A stretch of DNA of 64,000 nucleotides from Kineococcus rhizosphaerae. GTDB taxonomy: Bacteria > Actinomycetota > Actinomycetes > Actinomycetales > Kineococcaceae. Under the pieces are notes generated by a model. It made no database searches, was not told where the DNA came from, and saw only the letters and a program-made list of their open reading frames with translations. The first letter of the stretch is position 1. The number at the start of each line of letters is the position of its first letter. This document shows positions 1 through 9,857 of this stretch, in pieces. The stretch covers positions 310,001 to 374,000 of the forward strand of contig NZ_PVZF01000002.1 in assembly GCF_003002055.1 (NCBI RefSeq). Direction: 5' to 3'. Both the position numbers and the translations under genes were made by a program.

Positions 1-363
1 GGTGACGAGCACGCCGTCCTCGAAGCCCTCGCCCAGGCCCGGCTGCGCCGCGGGACGCTCGCGGTGGTGGCCGCCGCCCCGCTGCCCGACGGGCTCCTGG
101 TCCGCTGCCGCGCGGCGCCGGTCGGCCTCGACGTGCGGCTGCCGCCCGAGGGGGCGGACCTCGCCGAGGCACTGCTCGACCTCGCCGAGCGCGAGCACGC
201 GGCCCTGCTCGTCGTGGGTCTGGCCCGCCGCGGGGTCGACGACCTGCTCGGCGGCCGCGCCCGTCTCGTCGTCCTCGAAGCCCCCTGCCCCGTGCTGTCG
301 GTGCCCGAACCGGAGGCCGCCGGCTGCCTGGCCCCCGCCGGAGCGGTCACAATGGGGGTGTGA
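1..363 (+). CDS. Universal stress protein, C-terminal part (5' truncated by window)
   Basis: The frame is open from base 1 to the TGA at 361-363; the true start lies upstream. The C-terminal half (hydrophobic strand LLVVGLARRG, then LLGGRARLVVLEAPCPVLSV) matches the end of UspA-fold proteins, where a glycine-rich loop precedes a helix and the motif APCPVLVV. The canonical ATP loop G-x2-G-x9-G-(S/T) is not clean here (GLARRGVDDLLGG), so nucleotide binding is uncertain. Its stop overlaps the GTG start of dusB. Cytoplasmic stress role is inferred from the family only. Confidence 0.6.
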   Translation, partial: GDEHAVLEALAQARLRRGTLAVVAAAPLPDGLLVRCRAAPVGLDVRLPPEGADLAEALLDLAEREHAALLVVGLARRGVDDLLGGRARLVVLEAPCPVLSVPEPEAAGCLAPAGAVTMGV

Positions 364-1526
364 GCGCACCCACCCTGACCGCGACCCGGCCCCTGAGGAT
401 CGGCCCGCTCGTCTCGCCGACGCCCGTCGTCCTGGCGCCGATGGCCGGGATCACGAACTCCGCCTACCGGCGGCTGTGCCGCGAGCAGGGCGAGGGCTTC
501 TACGTCAGCGAGATGATCACCTCGCGCGCCCTCGTCGAGCGCACCCCCGAGACGATGCGCCTCATCACCTTCGAGGCCGACGAGACCCCCCGCAGCCTGC
601 AGCTGTACGGCGTGGACCCGCTGACGGTCGCCAAGGCCGTCGAGATGATCGTCGCCGAGGACCTCGCCGACCACGTCGACCTGAACTTCGGCTGCCCCGT
701 CCCCAAGGTCACCCGCAAGGGCGGCGGTTCGGCGCTGCCGTGGAAGGCCACGCTCTTCCGCGACATCGTCCGCGGTGCCGTGCGCGAGGCGTCCAAGGGC
801 GGCATCCCGGTGACGGTGAAGATGCGCAAGGGCATCGACGACGACCACCTCACCTACCTGCAGGCCGGCAAGGCCGCGGAGGAGGAGGGCGTCGCGGCCG
901 TCGCCCTGCACGGGCGCACCGCCTCCCAGCACTACTCCGGCACGGCCGACTGGGACGCGATCGCGCGCCTGAGGGAGACCGTCACGACGATCCCCGTCCT
1001 GGGCAACGGGGACGTGTGGAGCGCAGAGGACGCCCTGGAGATGGTGCGGCGCACCGGGGTCGACGGTGTCGTCGTCGGCCGCGGCTGCCTGGGGCGGCCG
1101 TGGCTGTTCGCCGACCTGCAGGCGGGTTTCGCCGGTCGTCCCGAGCGGGTCAGGCCCGGGCTGCGGCACGTCACCCAGGTCCTGCGCCGGCACGCCGAGC
1201 TCCTGTGCCACTTCTACGAGGACGAGCTGCGCGGTTGCCGCGACATCCGCAAGCACATCTCCTGGTACTTCAAGGGCTACGCCGTCGGTGGGGACATGAG
1301 GGCCAAGCTGGGCCTCGTCGACACCCTGGAGGCGCTCGACGAGCTCATCGCCGGTCTCGACCTCGACCAGCCGTACCCGGGTGAGGCCGCCGAGGGCTCG
1401 CGCGGGCGGGCGGGGTCCCCGCAGGCGAAGGTCGCGCTGCCCGAGGGCTGGCTGGAGAGCCAGGAACTGACCGGCGTCGCCGCCGAGATGATCCGCCAGG
1501 CCGAGCTGTCGGTGTCCGGCGGATGA
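360..1526 (+). CDS. dusB: tRNA-dihydrouridine synthase DusB
   Basis: FMN-dependent TIM-barrel enzyme reducing uridine to dihydrouridine in the tRNA D-loop. Visible motifs in order: [17 protein letters not shown] near residues 26-42, [25 protein letters not shown] with the catalytic Cys112, [21 protein letters not shown] and the phosphate-binding [24 protein letters not shown]. The 388-aa length is normal for actinobacterial DusB. The GTG start overlaps the preceding stop (GTGA) and the stop overlaps the dgt ATG, so the three genes look translationally coupled. dusB next to dgt is a common actinobacterial arrangement. Confidence 0.93.
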   Translation: MSAPTLTATRPLRIGPLVSPTPVVLAPMAGITNSAYRRLCREQGEGFYVSEMITSRALVERTPETMRLITFEADETPRSLQLYGVDPLTVAKAVEMIVAEDLADHVDLNFGCPVPKVTRKGGGSALPWKATLFRDIVRGAVREASKGGIPVTVKMRKGIDDDHLTYLQAGKAAEEEGVAAVALHGRTASQHYSGTADWDAIARLRETVTTIPVLGNGDVWSAEDALEMVRRTGVDGVVVGRGCLGRPWLFADLQAGFAGRPERVRPGLRHVTQVLRRHAELLCHFYEDELRGCRDIRKHISWYFKGYAVGGDMRAKLGLVDTLEALDELIAGLDLDQPYPGEAAEGSRGRAGSPQAKVALPEGWLESQELTGVAAEMIRQAELSVSGG

Positions 1527-2776
1527 GCGGGTACGGGGACCAGGACACCGAGCGGTGGGCGAGCGAGCCCCCCAAGAAGCACTCGCGCAGCGCGTTCGCC
1601 CGCGACCGCGCCCGGGTCCTGCACTCCTCGGCGCTGCGCCGGCTCGCGGCCAAGACCCAGGTCGTGGGTCCCAGCACGGACGACTTCGTCCGCAACCGGC
1701 TGACGCACTCCCTGGAGGTCGCGCAGGTCGGCCGTGAGCTCGGCGCGGCCCTGGGCTGCGACCCCGACGTCGTCGACACGGCGTGCCTGGCCCACGACCT
1801 GGGCCACCCCCCGTTCGGGCACAACGGCGAACGGGCGCTCGCCGAGGCCGCCGCGGACATCGGCGGTTTCGAGGGCAACGCGCAGACGCTGCGCATCCTG
1901 ACCCGGCTGGAACCGAAGTCGGTCGCCGCGGACGGTTCCCCGGTGGGGCTGAACCTGACCCGCGCGAGCCTGGACGCCTCGACGAAGTACCCGTGGCTGC
2001 ACGGCAAGGCGCCGCGCGTCACGTCGAAGTTCGGCGCCTACGCCGACGACGCGGACGTGTTCGCCTGGTTGCGCGACGGGGCGCCGGAGAACCGACCCTG
2101 CGTCGAGGCGCAGGTCATGGACTTCGCCGACGACGTCGCCTACTCGGTGCACGACGTCGAGGACGCCGTGGTGGCCGGTCACGTGCGCCTGGACTGGCTG
2201 CAGCAGTCCGACATCCGCGCCCGCGTGGCCGCGCAGGTGCGCGACTGGTACGTCGCCGACGCCACCGACGAGGCCGTCGGCGCTGCGCTGCAACGTCTGT
2301 CGACCTCGGGGTTCTGGGCGGCGGAGGAACCCGGTGAGGTCTTCGGCGGCCGCCGGCACCTCGCGGCGCTCAAGGACATGACGTCGCAGCTCATCGGCCG
2401 GTTCGCCAACGCGGCCGAGCACGCCACCCGGGAACGGCACGGCGACGGCCGGCTCACCCGCTACGCCGCCGAGGTCGTCGTCCCGGCGGAGACCGCGCTG
2501 GAGGTGGCCGTGCTCAAGGGCGTCGCGGCGACGTTCGTCATGAGCGCCCAGGAGCGGCAGCCGTTCTACGCCCGCCAGCGCGAACTGCTGCACGAACTCC
2601 TGGCCGCGCTCGTCGATCGCGGGCCCGACGTCCTCGAACCGCCGTTCCGCGAGGACCACGACCTGGCCGCCGACGACGCGGGCCGGTTGCGCGTCGTCGT
2701 CGACCAGGTCGCCTCGCTCACCGACGTCTCGGCCCTGGCGTGGCACGAGAGGCTCACCCGCTCACTCCAGCGGTAG
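1523..2776 (+). CDS. dgt: Deoxyguanosinetriphosphate triphosphohydrolase-like protein (HD domain)
   Basis: HD-superfamily dNTP triphosphohydrolase, expected to cleave dNTPs to deoxynucleoside and triphosphate. The metal site is clear: H62 in RLTHSLEV, H91-D92 in [15 protein letters not shown], then the conserved [16 protein letters not shown] segment carrying the last Asp. 417 aa is usual for the actinobacterial subfamily. ATG overlaps the dusB stop (ATGA). Its last 15 bases overlap the convergent gene ending at 2762. It sits two genes from dnaG, as in many actinobacteria. Confidence 0.9.
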   Translation: MSGYGDQDTERWASEPPKKHSRSAFARDRARVLHSSALRRLAAKTQVVGPSTDDFVRNRLTHSLEVAQVGRELGAALGCDPDVVDTACLAHDLGHPPFGHNGERALAEAAADIGGFEGNAQTLRILTRLEPKSVAADGSPVGLNLTRASLDASTKYPWLHGKAPRVTSKFGAYADDADVFAWLRDGAPENRPCVEAQVMDFADDVAYSVHDVEDAVVAGHVRLDWLQQSDIRARVAAQVRDWYVADATDEAVGAALQRLSTSGFWAAEEPGEVFGGRRHLAALKDMTSQLIGRFANAAEHATRERHGDGRLTRYAAEVVVPAETALEVAVLKGVAATFVMSAQERQPFYARQRELLHELLAALVDRGPDVLEPPFREDHDLAADDAGRLRVVVDQVASLTDVSALAWHERLTRSLQR

Positions 2777-3259
2777 GGGTGGCGACGGCGGGTGCAGATC
2801 GCCCGCCGTGAGCGACCCCACGAGCGGGATGCGGTCCGCGCCGACGAGGAAGCAGCTGACGCGCGCGTCCCGACCGGCCACCGCGGTGGAGGGGTAGGAC
2901 GAGGCGTACGTGACCGCCGCGGGGGTGAGCCCCGCGGTGAGCGCGAAGACCGTGCGTGCGCAGACGGCGTTGGCCGTCCAGCGCCGGGCTCCCTCGGTGG
3001 GCAGGTCGCCGGGATCGGGGAGCGCGACGACCTCGGCCTCGTGGGCGCGGGCACAGGACACGGCCCGCCCGTCGTCGAGGCACGTGCCCACGGCCCACGG
3101 CGGTGCGGAGTCCCGGCGCACCGCCGCGGGCGGGTCCACGTACGTCGTGCGGCCGTCGTCGGTCGCCACGGCCACGACCGTGACACCGAGCAGCACGACG
3201 CCGTGGGCGACGATCGCGGCGCCGGCGCCGACGGCGATCCAGGGGAGTCGTCGGGTCAT
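2762..3259 (-). CDS. Membrane-anchored septum-formation-like protein
   Basis: A 165-aa protein starting MTRRLPW followed at once by one hydrophobic segment ([25 protein letters not shown]), then an extracytoplasmic domain with four cysteines ([30 protein letters not shown]). The CxxxHxxE-type arrangement [13 protein letters not shown] resembles the actinobacterial 'Septum_form' domain. A GTG at 3283 would add eight residues (MQPPSVLP), but the ATG at 3259 puts the membrane segment in the usual place. Function is unproven; role at the cell surface is inferred. Confidence 0.65.
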   Translation of the reverse strand: MTRRLPWIAVGAGAAIVAHGVVLLGVTVVAVATDDGRTTYVDPPAAVRRDSAPPWAVGTCLDDGRAVSCARAHEAEVVALPDPGDLPTEGARRWTANAVCARTVFALTAGLTPAAVTYASSYPSTAVAGRDARVSCFLVGADRIPLVGSLTAGDLHPPSPPLPLE

Positions 3260-3302
3260 GGGCAGGACGCTAGGAGGCTGCACTCGCCGGCAGGGCCGGT
3301 CC

Positions 3303-3328
3303 GGCGCCCGCTGTGGACGGCGGGTGCC
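3303..3328 (-). terminator. Putative terminator downstream of the CoA-binding gene
   Basis: GGCGCCCGC pairs with GCGGGTGCC (9 bp, one G-U) around an 8-nt loop in the gap between two minus-strand genes. No T-run follows, so termination is only suggested. Confidence 0.35.
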
Positions 3329-3385
3329 TGTGGGTCCCGCGACGACACCCCGCTCCGGTCGTCCACAACCGGTGCGCGGGGCCGG

Positions 3386-3994
3386 TCAGCGGGCCCGGCG
3401 CCGCGCCGAGATCACCCCGGTGTCGAAACCCGCGAGGTGGAGGCCGCCGTGGAAGCGGGCGTGCTCGATCTTCAGGCAGCGGTTCATCACGACGGTGACG
3501 CCGTGCTCGGCGCCGCGGCGGGCGACGGCCTCGTCGGCCAGGCCCAGCTGCATCCACATCACGGGCGCACCGACCGCGATGACGTCGTCGAGGACGGCGC
3601 CCAGCTCGCTGGGTCGGCGGAACACGTCGACGAGGTCGGGGACCCCGGGCAGTTCCTCCAGCGACGGGTAGCTGGGCCGGCCGAGGACCTCGGTCTCGTT
3701 CGGGTTGACGAACCACAGCTCGAAGTCGGAATCGGCGAGCAGGTACGTCTGGACGAAGTACGACGCGCGCGACGGTTTGTTCGAGGCGCCCAGGATCGCG
3801 ACGGTCCTGGTGCGGCGCAGGATCCGCAGGCGCTCCCCGGCACCGGGGGCGGTCCACCCGCTCGTCCCGCTCGTCGCGGGGGCGTCCTTGGAGCCGGTCG
3901 CGGCGGCGGCGTCGGCCGCGGCCTCCTGCAGGTTCCCGGGCGCCGCGACGGTGCCGGTGTCGGCGCTGGCGTCGGGCACGTTCTGCGCGGTCAT
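3386..3994 (-). CDS. CoA-binding domain protein (YccU-like)
   Basis: A 202-aa protein with a disordered Ala/Thr-rich N-terminus (about 55 residues), then a Rossmann CoA-binding domain: TVAILGASNKPSRASYFVQTYLL, FVNPNETEVLGRPSYPSLEEL, VDVFRRPSEL, PVMWMQLGLADEAVARRGAEHGVTVVMNRCLKIEHARF. This is the small single-domain family related to the succinyl-CoA synthetase alpha N-terminus. Its ATG shares one base with the stop of the upstream sulfhydrylase (TGATG), so the pair is coupled. Association of this family with the homocysteine synthase gene is common in actinobacteria, but its biochemical role is not established. Confidence 0.85.
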   Translation of the reverse strand: MTAQNVPDASADTGTVAAPGNLQEAAADAAAATGSKDAPATSGTSGWTAPGAGERLRILRRTRTVAILGASNKPSRASYFVQTYLLADSDFELWFVNPNETEVLGRPSYPSLEELPGVPDLVDVFRRPSELGAVLDDVIAVGAPVMWMQLGLADEAVARRGAEHGVTVVMNRCLKIEHARFHGGLHLAGFDTGVISARRRAR

Positions 3995-5301
3995 CAGTTC
4001 CCCTTCACGGCGGCGGCGAGGGCCTGGTCGAGGTCCCAGAGCACGTCGTCGACGTCCTCGAGGCCCACGCTGATCCGGATGAGGTCGGCGGGGACCCCGG
4101 CGGCCTGCAGCTGCTCGGGCGAGAGCTGCTGGTGCGTCGTCGAGGCCGGGTGCAGGACGAGCGTGCGCGCGTCGCCGATGTTGGCCAGGTGCGAGCAGAG
4201 CTGGACGCTGTTGATGAAGCGTTCCCCGGCCGCGCGCCCGCCCACGACGCCGAAGGAGAAGACCGCACCGGGGCCCTCGGGCAGGTACCGCTCCGCCCGC
4301 GCGTGGTGCGGGTGCGAGGGCAGACCGGAGTAGCGGACCCAGGACACGCGCTCGTCGGCCTCGAGCCAGGCGGCGACCCGCTGGGCGTTCGCGACGTGCT
4401 CGCGCATGCGCTGCGGCAGGGTCTCCACGCCCATGAGCAGCAAGAACGCCGAGTGCGGGGACAGGGTCGCGCCGATGTCGCGCAGCTGCTCGCTGCGCAG
4501 CTTGGTCAGGAAGCCGTACTCGGCGAAGTTGCCCCACCACGACAGACCGCCGTAGGAGGCGACGGGTTCGGTCATGGCCGGGAACTTCCCGTTGTCCCAG
4601 GGGAAGGTCCCGGCGTCGACCACCACCCCGCCGAGGGTGGTGCCGTGCCCGCCGAGGAACTTCGTCGCGGAGTGGATGACGATGTCGGCGCCGTGCTCGA
4701 TGGGGCGGCACAGGTAGGGCGTCGCCGTCGTCGCGTCGACGACCAGGGGGATGCCGGCCTCGTGGGCCACGTCGGCCAGCGCGCGGACGTCGGCGATCAC
4801 CGTGGAGGGGTTGGCGACGAGCTCGGTGAAGACGAACCGGGTCTTGTCGGTGATCGCGGCGCGCACCGTCTCGGGCTCGGGGTCGACGAACACGGTGTCG
4901 ACCCCGAAGCGGCGCAGCGTCACGTCGAGCTGGGTGACGGTCCCGCCGTAGAGGTTGTTGGAGGCCACGACGTGGTCGCCCGCCCCGGCGAGCGCGGCGA
5001 ACGTGAGGAACTCCGCGGACTGCCCGCTGGCGCAGGCCAGGGCGCCGAGGCCGCCCTCCAGGGAGGCCATCCGCTCCTCGAACGCGGCGACCGTCGGGTT
5101 GGAGATGCGCGAGTAGATGTTGCCGTACTTCTGCAGCGCGAACAGGTTCGCGGCGTCGGCGGCGTCCTCGAAGACGAAGCTCGTCGTCTGGAAGATCGGG
5201 ACGGCCCGGGCGCCCGTCGTCGGCTCCGGGACCGCCCCGGCGTGCACGGCGCGCGTGCGGAAGCCCCACGTGCGGTCGGTCGGGCTCGAGTGTTCGCTCA
5301 C
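3994..5301 (-). CDS. metY: O-acetylhomoserine aminocarboxypropyltransferase (MetY-type)
   Basis: PLP enzyme of the Cys/Met-metabolism family, making homocysteine from O-acetylhomoserine and sulfide. 435 aa, the long MetY form rather than the ~390-aa MetB/CGL form. Motifs: NIYSRISNPTVAAFEERMASLEGG, ASGQSAEF, VVDATTATPYLCRPIEHGADIVIHSATKFLGGHG with the Schiff-base Lys214, and SVGLEDVDDVLWDLDQAL. A longer reading to 5361 is open, but the GTG at 5301 (VSEHSSPTDRTWGF) gives the family-typical start and leaves a 62-bp intergenic region shared with the divergent dnaG. No SAM riboswitch is visible there. Confidence 0.88.
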   Translation of the reverse strand: MSEHSSPTDRTWGFRTRAVHAGAVPEPTTGARAVPIFQTTSFVFEDAADAANLFALQKYGNIYSRISNPTVAAFEERMASLEGGLGALACASGQSAEFLTFAALAGAGDHVVASNNLYGGTVTQLDVTLRRFGVDTVFVDPEPETVRAAITDKTRFVFTELVANPSTVIADVRALADVAHEAGIPLVVDATTATPYLCRPIEHGADIVIHSATKFLGGHGTTLGGVVVDAGTFPWDNGKFPAMTEPVASYGGLSWWGNFAEYGFLTKLRSEQLRDIGATLSPHSAFLLLMGVETLPQRMREHVANAQRVAAWLEADERVSWVRYSGLPSHPHHARAERYLPEGPGAVFSFGVVGGRAAGERFINSVQLCSHLANIGDARTLVLHPASTTHQQLSPEQLQAAGVPADLIRISVGLEDVDDVLWDLDQALAAAVKGN

Positions 5302-5351
5302 GGCCCGATCCTGCCACCCGCCGCCGGCGCCGGGGCGTCGGAGGCGGCGCC

Positions 5352-5363
5352 TACACTCCACCC
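5352..5363 (+). promoter_or_regulatory. Leaderless-type -10 box before dnaG
   Basis: TACACT (5352-5357, TAnnnT) lies 6 nt before the GTG start of dnaG with no Shine-Dalgarno, the geometry of an actinobacterial leaderless transcript. Confidence 0.5.
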
Positions 5364-7229
5364 GTGGCCGGGCGCATCCATCCAGACGACCTCCTCGCGG
5401 TCAAGGAGCGGGTGCGGCTCGACGAGGTCGTGGGGGAGCAGGTCACCCTCCGCAGCGGCGGGGTCGGCTCGTTCAAGGGGCTGTGCCCCTTCCACGACGA
5501 GCGCACCCCGAGCTTCACGGTCCGCCCCGCGACGGGGCGCTGGCGCTGCTTCGGGTGCGGTGAGTCCGGCGACGCCATCGAGTTCGTCATGAAGATCGAC
5601 GGCCTGGGGTTCGCCGACGCCGTCGAGCGGCTGGCCCAGCGCGCGGGCGTGCAGCTGCGCTACGTCGACGACGGCGGCCGCACGGCGCAGCGGCCGGCGT
5701 CCAACGCCGGCCAGCGCCAGCGCCTGCTGGCGATGCACCAGGTCGCCGAGGAGTTCTACTCCCGCCAGCTCGAGGCGCCGGGGCCGGCGGAGACGGCGCG
5801 GACCTTCCTGGCCGAGCGGGGTTTCAGCCGGGAGGACGCGGCCCGCTTCGGGGTGGGTTTCGCCCCGAACACCGGCGACGCGCTGCTGCGGCAGTTGCGG
5901 GCCAAGGGGTACGGCGAGGAGGACCTCGTCACCTCGGGGCTGGCCGGGCAGGGGCAGCGGGGTCTGTACGACCGGTTCCGCGGGCGGCTCGTGTGGCCCA
6001 TCCGCGACGTGTCCGGGCACACGGTCGCCTTCGGCGCGCGCCGGTTGTTCGACGACGACCGGATCGAGGCGAAGTACCTGAACTCGCCCGAGACGCCCGT
6101 CTACAAGAAGTCCCAGGCCCTCTACGGCCTCGACCTGGCCAAGCGGGAGATCTCGCGCACCAAGCGCGTCGTGGTCGTCGAGGGGTACACCGACGTCATG
6201 GCGTGCCACCTGTCCGGGGTGGGCACGGCCGTGGCGACGTGCGGGACGGCGTTCGGCGAGGACCACGCCCGGATCGTGCAGCGGATGCTGGGCGAGGCCG
6301 ACGCCTCGGCCGAGGTGGTGTTCACCTTCGACGGGGACGCGGCCGGGCAGAAGGCCGCCATGAAGGCCTACGAACTGGACCAGCGCTTCAGCGCGCAGAC
6401 GTACGTGGCCGTCGCCCCCGACGGGCAGGACCCGTGCGAACTGCGGTTGTCGGCGGGGGAAACGGCTGTGGCGCAACTGGTCGACGGGCGGGTGCCGCTG
6501 TTCGAGTTCGCCATCCGCTCGACGATCGAGAAGTTCGACCTGAACTCCGAGGGGGGCCGGCTCGCGGCGCTGGACGCCGCCGCCCCCATCGTCGCCGCGA
6601 TCCGCGACCGCGGGCTGCAGCAGCGGTACGCCATCAACCTGGACCGCTGGACAGGGTTCCTCGACGAGCGGTTCGTCCTCGACCGAGTCCTGCGGGCCGG
6701 GGGCCGCCCGGCCCACTCCACCCCGCCTGCGCCGCCGCAGCGCCCGGCCGTGGACCTGAACGACCCGGTGGCCCAGCTGGAGCGGCGGGTGCTGTCGTGC
6801 GCGCTGCAGGCGCCGTGGTCGGTCGCGGAGGTCTTCGACGCCCTGGAGGCCGACGCGTTCGGCGCTCCCGGGCACCGGGCCGTGCACGACGCCGTCGTGG
6901 CCGCGGGCGGCCCGGCCGAGGCACCGCAGGGTCCGGCGTGGCTGGCCGCCGTGCTGGAGTACGCCGACGGGCCCGTGGCCTCGCTGGTGGACGAGCTGGC
7001 CGCGGCCGACCTGCCGGTCTCCAGCGAGGAGGAGCTGGAACGCTGGGCGCGCTCGCTGGTGGCCGCCCTGGCCGGGCAGGCCGCGACCCGGGCCGTGGCG
7101 GCGGCGCGCCGCACCCTGCAGCGGCTGGACCCCTCCTCGCAGGCCGAGGAGTACGCCGCGGCCTCGGCGGAGCTGTTCCGCCTCGAGACCGTGCGCCGGA
7201 CCTGGCAGGAGCGGGCCCAGGGCGGCTGA
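5364..7229 (+). CDS. dnaG: DNA primase DnaG
   Basis: Replicative primase making RNA primers for the DnaB-driven fork. N-terminal CHC2 zinc ribbon: C41, H44, C62, C65 in CPFHDERTPSFTV...WRCFGCG. The catalytic core follows, then the Toprim domain with VVVVEGYTDVMACH (catalytic Glu) and FTFDGDAAGQKA (DxD). The C-terminal ~200 residues are the divergent DnaB-interacting region, preceded by a Pro-rich linker. 621 aa is normal. The GTG start is supported by the zinc-ribbon spacing and the -10 box just upstream. Divergent from metY; followed by tRNA-Asn. Confidence 0.96.
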   Translation: MAGRIHPDDLLAVKERVRLDEVVGEQVTLRSGGVGSFKGLCPFHDERTPSFTVRPATGRWRCFGCGESGDAIEFVMKIDGLGFADAVERLAQRAGVQLRYVDDGGRTAQRPASNAGQRQRLLAMHQVAEEFYSRQLEAPGPAETARTFLAERGFSREDAARFGVGFAPNTGDALLRQLRAKGYGEEDLVTSGLAGQGQRGLYDRFRGRLVWPIRDVSGHTVAFGARRLFDDDRIEAKYLNSPETPVYKKSQALYGLDLAKREISRTKRVVVVEGYTDVMACHLSGVGTAVATCGTAFGEDHARIVQRMLGEADASAEVVFTFDGDAAGQKAAMKAYELDQRFSAQTYVAVAPDGQDPCELRLSAGETAVAQLVDGRVPLFEFAIRSTIEKFDLNSEGGRLAALDAAAPIVAAIRDRGLQQRYAINLDRWTGFLDERFVLDRVLRAGGRPAHSTPPAPPQRPAVDLNDPVAQLERRVLSCALQAPWSVAEVFDALEADAFGAPGHRAVHDAVVAAGGPAEAPQGPAWLAAVLEYADGPVASLVDELAAADLPVSSEEELERWARSLVAALAGQAATRAVAAARRTLQRLDPSSQAEEYAAASAELFRLETVRRTWQERAQGG

Positions 7230-7340
7230 GGCCCCGGGGTGTCCCGGGCCCGTGGAGCCTCAGGTGTGCACGGGCACCGCCGATGGACTGGTACGGTTGG
7301 ACAGTCGTCACGGGGGGTTCACCCCGCTGACGAGAAGTAG

Positions 7341-7413
7341 TCCCGCATAGCTCAATTGGCAGAGCAGCCGGCTGTTAACCGGCAGGTTGTTGGTTCGAGT
7401 CCAACTGCGGGAG
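7341..7413 (+). tRNA. tRNA-Asn (GTT)
   Basis: Cloverleaf with acceptor TCCCGCA/TGCGGGA, D-arm TAGCTCAATTGGCAGAGCA, anticodon stem CCGGC/GCCGG around the loop TGTTAAC (anticodon GTT), T-arm TTGGTTCGAGTCCAA and discriminator G. CCA is not fully encoded (CA follows). Confidence 0.95.
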
Positions 7414-7421
7414 CACACGAC

Positions 7422-7452
7422 AGGAGCTGCAGACCAGTGGTCTGCAGCTCCT
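7422..7452 (+). terminator. Hairpin terminator after tRNA-Asn
   Basis: A 15-base arm AGGAGCTGCAGACCA is followed one base later by its exact reverse complement, nine bases after the tRNA 3' end. It is followed by TTCTG only, so it is a strong stem with a weak tail. Confidence 0.6.
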
Positions 7453-7556
7453 TCTGCGTCCTGGCCCGGACGACGGTCCCGGCGTCGCCTCCCGGAGCGG
7501 TTCAGTTGCCTGGGGCATGATGTCGACGCCCACCGCCGACACGCCGGGAGACGACG

Positions 7557-8522
7557 ATGAGCACGCCCACCCCGCCCGACGACGGCGAGCTGCAGCGGGC
7601 CGCCGCGGTGTTCGACGAGCTGCGCGCGGCGTTCGCCGTCCGCGTCGTCGGTCAGCACCGGTTGTTCGAGACCCTCGTCGTCACCCTCGTCGCCGGGGGG
7701 CACGTGCTGCTGGAGAGCATGCCGGGCCTGGCCAAGACGACGGCGGCCTCGACGCTGGCCCACGCGCTCGGCGGGACCTTCCAGCGCGTGCAGTGCACCC
7801 CCGACCTGTTGCCCAGCGACATCGTCGGCACCCAGGTCTTCGACGCCGCCCACGCCGAGTTCACCACCCGCCTCGGGCCGGTGCACGCCAACGTCGTCCT
7901 CCTGGACGAGATCAACCGCGCCAGCGCCAAGACGCAGAGCGCCATGCTGGAGGCGATGGCCGAGCACCAGGTGACCATCGCCGGCGTCACCCACCCGCTG
8001 CCCGACCCCTTCCTCGTCGTGGCCACCCAGAACCCCGTCGAGTCCGAGGGCACCTACCCGCTGCCCGAGGCGCAGCTCGACCGGTTCCTGCTGCAGGACC
8101 TCCTCGACTACCCCGCCGCCGCGGAGGAGGAGGAGATCGTCCGCACCCACCGCAGCGGCGCGGCCGCCGCCCCGCACCTGGCGACCGTCGCGCTCGAGGA
8201 GGTGCTGGCGCTGCGGGGACTGGCCCGGCGGGTGCACGTGGACCCCTCCCTGGTGAGCTACGTCGTCGCCCTGGTGCGCGCCAGCCGCACCGACCCCGCC
8301 ACCGAGTTCGGCGCCAGCCCGCGCGCCAGCATCGCCCTGACCGGCGCCGCCCAGGCCCGGGCGCTGCTGCAGGGCCGCGACCACGTCCTGCCCGCCGACG
8401 TGCAGGCCCTGGCCCACCGCGCGCTGCGCCACCGCGTCGGCCTGAGCTTCGAGGCCCTGGCCGAGGAGGTGCGACCCGACGACGTCGTGGACCGGCTGCT
8501 GGAGCAGGTGCCCGCGCCGTGA
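7557..8522 (+). CDS. MoxR-family AAA+ ATPase
   Basis: 321-aa AAA+ ATPase of the MoxR family, chaperone-like and usually working with VWA-domain partners. Walker A is LLESMPGLAKTTAAS (Lys60), Walker B is VVLLDEINRASAKTQ, sensor 1 is VVATQNPVESEGTYPLPEAQLDRFL. The C-terminal lid segment is typical. ATG at 7557 has GGGAG about 8 nt upstream. First gene of a five-gene operon with GTGA overlaps (DUF58, small membrane protein, double VWA, TPR-like), the classical MoxR/Bat-type arrangement. Substrate unknown. Confidence 0.9.
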   Translation: MSTPTPPDDGELQRAAAVFDELRAAFAVRVVGQHRLFETLVVTLVAGGHVLLESMPGLAKTTAASTLAHALGGTFQRVQCTPDLLPSDIVGTQVFDAAHAEFTTRLGPVHANVVLLDEINRASAKTQSAMLEAMAEHQVTIAGVTHPLPDPFLVVATQNPVESEGTYPLPEAQLDRFLLQDLLDYPAAAEEEEIVRTHRSGAAAAPHLATVALEEVLALRGLARRVHVDPSLVSYVVALVRASRTDPATEFGASPRASIALTGAAQARALLQGRDHVLPADVQALAHRALRHRVGLSFEALAEEVRPDDVVDRLLEQVPAP

Positions 8523-9427
8523 CCGCGCCCGCCCCGGCCCGGCGGGCTCCCGCCCCGTGCCGGGTCTCCCCGCGGCTCGCCGCGCTGCTCGCGGTCCCCG
8601 CGCACCGGCGCAGCTACGGCCTGCTGGAGGGGGACTGGGCCGCCGTCTTCACCGGACGCAGCCACGACTTCGACGACCTCCGTCCCTACGTGCCGGGCGA
8701 CGACGTGCGCGACATCGACTGGAAGGCCACCACCCGCGGACCCCTGCCGCTCGTCAAGCGCTACGTCGCCCGCCGCGACCAGACCCTGCTGCTGATCGTG
8801 CCCACCGGCCGTGAGCTGGTCGCCGCCGCCCCGGGGGGCGGAGCGAAGCTGGCCGTCGTGCACCTGCTCGTGGAGGTCCTGGCCGCCGTCGCCGACGCCC
8901 GTGGCGACGGGACCGCCCTGCTCACCGGCCGGCCCGGCACCGTCACGGTGCTGCCCTCGCGGCGCGGTCTCGCCCACCGCGCGCGGCTGGTCACCACCGT
9001 CACCGCCGTCGCCGACGACCCACCCGTGGACGTCCCGGGCCTGCTCGCGCACGCCGCCCGGCTCCGGTTCCGGCGCTGCCTGGTCGTCGTCCTCGCCGAC
9101 GACGTGGACGTCGACGCCGACACCGAACGGGCCCTGCGGCGGCTGGCGGTGCGCCACGAGGTGCTGTGGGTGACGGTCTCCGACGCCGACCCCACCACCG
9201 TGCCCGGACGGCTGCGGACCCTGCCCGGGCGCACGCTGCTGCCCGGCCGGGTCCGGCGCTCGCCGCGGGTGCGGCACGAGCACGCCGCGGCCGAGCGCGA
9301 GCGCCGCCGCGGCACCGTCACCGCGCTGCGGCGCTCCGGGGTCAGCGCCGGGCGCGTCGACGGGCCCGACGGCGTCGTCGCGGGCCTGCGCGCCCTCGTC
9401 CGGGAGCACGGCCGTGCCCGCCGCTGA
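8519..9427 (+). CDS. DUF58 domain-containing protein
   Basis: 302 aa. The DUF58 signature is obvious: [42 protein letters not shown], followed by [17 protein letters not shown], which begins a VWA-like fold. The GTG overlaps the moxR stop (GTGA). Unlike many homologues there is no N-terminal double membrane segment, so this is the short cytoplasmic form. Members act with MoxR ATPases; molecular role unknown. The 3' end overlaps the next gene by 14 bases. Confidence 0.85.
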   Translation: MTAPAPARRAPAPCRVSPRLAALLAVPAHRRSYGLLEGDWAAVFTGRSHDFDDLRPYVPGDDVRDIDWKATTRGPLPLVKRYVARRDQTLLLIVPTGRELVAAAPGGGAKLAVVHLLVEVLAAVADARGDGTALLTGRPGTVTVLPSRRGLAHRARLVTTVTAVADDPPVDVPGLLAHAARLRFRRCLVVVLADDVDVDADTERALRRLAVRHEVLWVTVSDADPTTVPGRLRTLPGRTLLPGRVRRSPRVRHEHAAAERERRRGTVTALRRSGVSAGRVDGPDGVVAGLRALVREHGRARR

Positions 9428-9857
9428 CGCCGGTCCCGGCGCCGGTGACCTGCGTGCCCCGGTGCCCTTCTGGCCGGGGTGGACCGTCCTGGGGGTCGTC
9501 CTGCTGCTGCTGGCCGTCGTCGTGCTGGCCTGGGCGGTGCGCCGCCCCCGCCGACCCCGGCCCGTGGCCCCCGCCCCGCCGGACCCCGTCACCGAGCCGT
9601 CCCCGGCGCTCACCGCGGCCGAGCGCCGGGCGGCCGCGCTGCGCGCGCTGGCCGAGGTCGAGCGCGAGGTCCGGGCCGGGACCCTGCCGGCGCGCGAGAC
9701 CGGTCACCGCACCGCGGCGGCGCTGCGCCTGGCCGCGACCCCGGCCGCCACCGCGGCGCTGGCCGAGTGCCTGCCCTGGCAGTTCCGGCCCCGGCCCCCG
9801 CAGGACCCCGCGCCCCTGCTGCGCGCGGCCCGCGCCGCGCTGGAGGCCGAGGCGTGA
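9414..9857 (+). CDS. Small single-pass membrane protein of the MoxR operon
   Basis: 147 aa; one membrane segment ([20 protein letters not shown], residues ~21-40), a Pro/Arg-rich stretch, then a helical cytoplasmic domain [21 protein letters not shown]...[16 protein letters not shown]. Position between DUF58 and VWA genes and the membrane-plus-helical layout resemble DUF4381-like proteins of these operons, but similarity is weak. GTG start inside the DUF58 gene; stop overlaps the next GTG. Confidence 0.65.
   Translation: MPAADAGPGAGDLRAPVPFWPGWTVLGVVLLLLAVVVLAWAVRRPRRPRPVAPAPPDPVTEPSPALTAAERRAAALRALAEVEREVRAGTLPARETGHRTAAALRLAATPAATAALAECLPWQFRPRPPQDPAPLLRAARAALEAEA

Noticed and set aside
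5302-5363. SAM riboswitch upstream of metY
   Set aside because: The divergent gap to dnaG is only 62 bp with no conserved stem-loop pattern, too short for a riboswitch.
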